From NCBI RefSeq assembly GCF_007830315.1, contig NZ_VLKJ01000016.1, positions 1 through 55,597 on the forward strand: 55,597 bases of DNA, written 5' to 3'. Positions 52,350-55,597 of the stretch are shown here, piece after piece. Origin of the DNA: Novosphingobium taihuense (GTDB taxonomy: Bacteria > Pseudomonadota > Alphaproteobacteria > Sphingomonadales > Sphingomonadaceae). A program made the position numbers and the translations under genes. Position 1 is the stretch's first letter; each line of letters opens with the position of its first letter. The notes beneath the pieces were generated by a model that was not told where the DNA came from, ran no database searches, and saw only the letters and a list, made by a program, of their open reading frames with translations.

Positions 52350-55300
52350 CGCCAGCCCTCCGTTCTGGGCCGCATCCCTTGCGCCGTCAGTTCGTCGTAG
52401 GCGGCGAGGACGAGGCGGCGGGTGCGGTATTCGCCGTGGCGGGCGATTTCGTTTTTCTGGAGGACGCGGAAGGTTTCGCTGGGGTAGTCTTCGCCCATCA
52501 CGTCCTTGGGATCGAGGACGTAGCGCAGCTCGTCGCGGGTGAGGCCGTAGGCGAGGGCATACCAGGCGTCGAGCTCGGCGCGCAGGTGTGCGCGGCGGTC
52601 TTCGTCCCATGCGAAGGGGGGGCCTTCGTAGCCGAGGTCGCGGGCGAAGGGGGCCATGGAGTGGCTGGTGTAGGTGAGCTCCAGCACGCGCGGGACGATG
52701 AAGGCGAGCGCGGCTTCGTCGTAGGCGCTGGGCGGGAGGATGGGGAGTTGCTTTAGGATTGTAAATGTGAGGTGTGTTCCACCAACTTTTTGCCTCGACA
52801 CATAATCAAGGACGATTGCATTTAAATTCGCAAGTAAGGCAAATCCGGGCATCTTGCTGTCGAACCCTAGGATCGGAAGGTTCCTTGACGCTGGCAGAAG
52901 AGGAATTGCTACAGGAATAGTCGTCCTCTCAGCGGAGGAATTTGTTATGTCTCGGTAGCCAATGAGCCATTCACGGTCATATGGGTATTTTTTGATCAGA
53001 CCAGAGAAGAAATCCTGAGAAACCCAATATCTTGTTTCAATTTCATCCGTCGGCGATCTGTAGGATGAAAACTCCTCTGTTTCACCATCATTTCGAGATT
53101 GAGCAAACCGATGGTTGTATGAGTTTATATATTTGCTTTCATAAACTGGCAGCAAGACCTCATTGCCGCGATGTCCGCGACTACCATTAAATTCGAAGCC
53201 TTCCGCGACTGCTTGATCTTTAGTTCGCAGCTCCTCAGAATGATCTCCAAAGTCGACGAGGCGCAGATAGAATGCCCCCCAAGGGTTTGACTGACCATCA
53301 ATCCGGTCAACACAAAGGGGCGAGACGCTTCGATAAATTTTTGCAGTCAGTTTTGCGTCAGATTTGCTGCGAAAAATCGGGGCAGTGCCTGTCGAGGGAT
53401 TTATTGCCCGAATGTCGTCTGCTGAAAGTCGAAATCTACGATTTTCATCTGAGATCATCGATGTGTCTAGGATCGAGAAGGCAAACTCGGGGTCGTTGCC
53501 TCCTTCACCCAACGTCATAAGACAGAAGGAATTGCGGTCATCAGTGGCCGTGAATACCAATCTGATCTCGTAGAAGCTGTATAGCGATACCAGCCTGCCG
53601 GTTGATATTAGTTCGTTGAAGAACCATTGATTATTCGCGTCGGTGCAAATGCCCGTCGGGACGATCGTTCCTGATCTCCCAGCCCTTGAGACCAGGTTCA
53701 AGACGAGCTCTGAGAACAAAGCGTAGGTGTTTACGTCCCCTCGACCTGTATGCGTGAAACGCCCGCCTAGATTACCAGGAACACGAGCAAACTCGCTGAT
53801 GGCTTCCGATGTTCGCTTTGCTGAGACAAACGAAGCAAAGAGGGCCTGATCCGAACTACCTTCTGGAGCGTCGGCGAGGGCCTTGATAAGCTTGTCTCGG
53901 GCTGCCTTGTTCGGCGCGGTCGCGATTTCAATCGAACCAGATGAAAAGAACTCCTGCTCCTGTAGCTTGATCCGCTCCCACGGCGGATTGCCGAGCACCA
54001 CGTCGAACCCGCCCTTGCCCACCATCACATCGGGAAACTCAAGCGGCCAGTGCAGCACGCTCGCCGCGCCCGCCACTTCACGCGCGGCGCCCTCCAGCGG
54101 GCCATAGACATTGCCGCCCGCCAGCTTCTGTCGCACGTCGCCGGTGGTCGGCACCATCGCGCGCTGGTAGTTCAATGGCACCTCGGTCTTGGGCATCAGG
54201 AAGGCGGCCATGTAGAGATCGCAGGCGACTTCGGTGCCGTAGCGCGCGGGATCGGCCTTCCACGCCTCGAACGCCTGCCGCTTCTTCTCGACCTGGCCGA
54301 CGGTATCCTCGGGCATGGATTTGATCCGGCCAAGCCCCGCCGCGATGGGCTTGGCGGGCAGGGACCCGCCGCCGCCCGCGAAGTCGAAACTGCCCTGCCC
54401 CTTCTTCGCGTCACGGTTCAGCTTGAGGTAGAACTTCGCCGCGTCCTTGTTGTCGCCGGTGAGCGGCTTGTAGGCCTCGTCCGGGATGCCCTCTTCGAGC
54501 ACGGCGAGGTCGAACACGCCGAGCAGCGCGTCGCCGCAGCGGATGTTGGCATCGAGGAAGCCCAGAGGCTGGCCGGGCGAGACGGACTCGATCCACAGAG
54601 CGACCTTGGCGAGTTCGACCGCCATCGGGTTGCGATCGACCCCGTGGATGCAGCGGGAGACGACATCGCGTAGGGCGGCCTGGGTTTCCTCCTTGCCCGC
54701 ATCCTCGTTGCGCAGGCGCGCGACACGGTCGGCCATGCGACGGGCGGCGCCGAGCAGGAAGTGGCCGGATCCGCAGGCAGGGTCGATGACCTTGAGGTCG
54801 AGGATGGCGGCGACCTTCTCCTCGGGCGTGGCGCCGGAGGCCTCGGCGCGTTCGAGCACCGGATTGAGGGCGCTGTCGAGCAGGCATTCGACGAGGCTGT
54901 CGGGGGTGTAGTAGGAGCCGGAGGTCTTGCGGTCGTTGCCCTTGGCGCCGCTGCCCAGCTGGAAATCGCCGCTGGCGGTGAGGCTGGGGCGGATTTCGAG
55001 GAGGCCTTCGTAGACGGAGCCCAGTTCCTCGGTCTTGAGATCGCGCCAGTTGATGCGGTGAAGCACGCCGTCCTTCTTGATATAACCAAGTTTGAACAGC
55101 GCCTCCAAGAAGCGGCGGTTGGGGATGCGCGCCGCATTCAGGTGTGGCGTCGATCCGCTGGCAAACAATCCGCCAAGCGCCGGCAGGCCCAGCATGTCCT
55201 CACCGTGCTCCAGCGCCGCCAGCGTTACCTTCATCGCTTCCCAGGCATCGTGGTGCGCATCGCGCGCCACGCGTCGGCGGCTGCGTTCGCGCCAGAAACC

Positions 55301-55597
55301 GAAGCTGTATCCTGCGGAATAAAGTCCGCGTGCGTCCTGCCCGGTGCGGCGCGGGTGCAGCAGATCGCGGTCCTCGGCCACGGCCAGGAAGATCAGGCGA
55401 TAGACCGTGCGCAGCATTTCCTCGAAAAGGGCCTGCCTTGCCTCCGTGCTACTCTGCAGTTTCTCGCGGAGGTCCGGATTGGCTGCCACCAGCCCCTGCC
55501 CCAGCTCTTCCAGTGCGGTTGCCACATTGGCATAAAGGTCCTTGCGGGCCTCGATCCCCTGCTTCATCCCCGCTTCGCGCCACTGCTCCAGCGCGCA
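52346..55597 (-). CDS. PglX/DrmMI-like adenine DNA methyltransferase, catalytic and recognition part
   Basis: Main part of the join-crossing 1315-residue methyltransferase. It should transfer a methyl group from S-adenosylmethionine to adenine in host DNA so that self escapes the associated restriction machinery. The AdoMet motif I (DPACGSGHFLLG) and catalytic motif IV (NPPW) are both visible, separated by a large insertion. The region after NPPW would be the target-recognition domain. Size and motif order fit DISARM DrmMI, BREX PglX and type IIG/Eco57I-like enzymes; no nuclease motif was recognised. It is coupled to the SNF2 helicase upstream by ATGA and to the next gene by GTGA. The section about 52.74-53.96 kb is much lower in GC (about 42 percent in 52801-52860) than its flanks (about 77 percent in 54061-54120), suggesting an exchanged recognition domain. 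Confidence 0.88.
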   Translation of the reverse strand, partial: CALEQWREAGMKQGIEARKDLYANVATALEELGQGLVAANPDLREKLQSSTEARQALFEEMLRTVYRLIFLAVAEDRDLLHPRRTGQDARGLYSAGYSFGFWRERSRRRVARDAHHDAWEAMKVTLAALEHGEDMLGLPALGGLFASGSTPHLNAARIPNRRFLEALFKLGYIKKDGVLHRINWRDLKTEELGSVYEGLLEIRPSLTASGDFQLGSGAKGNDRKTSGSYYTPDSLVECLLDSALNPVLERAEASGATPEEKVAAILDLKVIDPACGSGHFLLGAARRMADRVARLRNEDAGKEETQAALRDVVSRCIHGVDRNPMAVELAKVALWIESVSPGQPLGFLDANIRCGDALLGVFDLAVLEEGIPDEAYKPLTGDNKDAAKFYLKLNRDAKKGQGSFDFAGGGGSLPAKPIAAGLGRIKSMPEDTVGQVEKKRQAFEAWKADPARYGTEVACDLYMAAFLMPKTEVPLNYQRAMVPTTGDVRQKLAGGNVYGPLEGAAREVAGAASVLHWPLEFPDVMVGKGGFDVVLGNPPWERIKLQEQEFFSSGSIEIATAPNKAARDKLIKALADAPEGSSDQALFASFVSAKRTSEAISEFARVPGNLGGRFTHTGRGDVNTYALFSELVLNLVSRAGRSGTIVPTGICTDANNQWFFNELISTGRLVSLYSFYEIRLVFTATDDRNSFCLMTLGEGGNDPEFAFSILDTSMISDENRRFRLSADDIRAINPSTGTAPIFRSKSDAKLTAKIYRSVSPLCVDRIDGQSNPWGAFYLRLVDFGDHSEELRTKDQAVAEGFEFNGSRGHRGNEVLLPVYESKYINSYNHRFAQSRNDGETEEFSSYRSPTDEIETRYWVSQDFFSGLIKKYPYDREWLIGYRDITNSSAERTTIPVAIPLLPASRNLPILGFDSKMPGFALLANLNAIVLDYVSRQKVGGTHLTFTILKQLPILPPSAYDEAALAFIVPRVLELTYTSHSMAPFARDLGYEGPPFAWDEDRRAHLRAELDAWYALAYGLTRDELRYVLDPKDVMGEDYPSETFRVLQKNEIARHGEYRTRRLVLAAYDELTAQGMRPRTEGWR
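55503..55597. repeat. Terminal direct repeat, circular closure (copy 2)
   Basis: Exact second copy of bases 1-95. The reading frame of the methyltransferase enters here from position 95 and continues downward with the same residues, which supports circularity over a genuine biological duplication. Confidence 0.93.

Noticed and set aside
52350..52610. Upstream extension of the PD-(D/E)XK gene to 52610
   Set aside because: The added arginine/proline-rich residues lie within the methyltransferase in another frame. GTG 52349 overlaps the methyltransferase stop as in the other gene pairs.
3583..55597. A complete canonical DISARM locus
   Set aside because: No PLD-type DrmC and no separate DrmB were found, and the helicase and DUF1998 are in one chain, so only DISARM-like is justified.
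1..55597. CRISPR arrays, tRNA or rRNA genes
   Set aside because: No regular spacer-repeat pattern and no tRNA or rRNA sequence was seen on either strand.

Overview
The window is a closed circular replicon of about 55.5 kb. Its first 95 bases (1-95) recur exactly as its last 95 (55503-55597), and one long minus-strand methyltransferase gene reads in frame across that join, so the unique circle is 55,502 bp. A RepA initiator with an iteron array, a ParA/ParB partition pair with a candidate centromere, two toxin-antitoxin pairs and a tyrosine recombinase next to a short inverted repeat make it a stable low-copy plasmid. The style of the repA-parA-parB block, GTG/ATG starts with purine-rich ribosome sites and generally high GC suggest an alphaproteobacterium, most likely a sphingomonad; this host is inferred from gene style only. 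I found no relaxase, type IV secretion or coupling-protein gene, so self-transfer is not supported.

Anticlockwise from 15,170 through the join to 45,376 runs one co-directional minus-strand cluster of about 25 kb, with many 4-bp ATGA/GTGA stop-start overlaps: McrB (with a duplicated N-terminal sensor-like domain), McrC, a WYL-domain regulator, an EcsC-like protein, a 1706-residue helicase with a DUF1998-type C-terminus, a 931-residue SNF2 helicase, a 1315-residue PglX/Eco57I-like adenine methyltransferase, a PD-(D/E)XK-like protein, an unknown protein, an HNH nuclease, a second SNF2 helicase and an Hsp70/actin-fold ATPase. Its core resembles class 1 DISARM, but the helicase and DUF1998 parts are in one protein, no phospholipase-D DrmC is present, and extra ATPases and nucleases are attached. 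A shared inverted repeat, CGAC-N7-GTCG, lies just upstream of mcrB, ecsC and the DUF1998 helicase, and probably places these units under the WYL regulator.

The maintenance block occupies 15.3-22.1 kb: a small WGR protein, parB, parA, repA, iterons, a DUF2779 nuclease and a ParDE pair. From 22.1 to 34.6 kb is accessory DNA with broken IS110 copies: two coupled unknown ORFs, a two-gene module of an AAA+ ATPase and a nucleoside-deoxyribosyltransferase-like/ATP-grasp fusion, a CoiA-like nuclease, and a very large tyrosine recombinase divergent from a small ORF and an XRE regulator. From 34.6 to 45.3 kb are two small membrane proteins, a coupled HEPN/DUF3883 pair, a coupled three-gene operon with two dynamin-like GTPases and a membrane-tailed coiled-coil protein, a DUF1778/GNAT toxin-antitoxin pair, and the plasmid recombinase.

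Nearly every non-maintenance gene belongs to a family known from anti-phage or anti-plasmid conflict, so the plasmid looks like a mobile defence island. The strongest candidates for new systems are the regulated McrBC/EcsC/DISARM-like/Hsp70 super-cluster, the AAA+ plus NDT-like/ATP-grasp pair, and the twin-GTPase operon.
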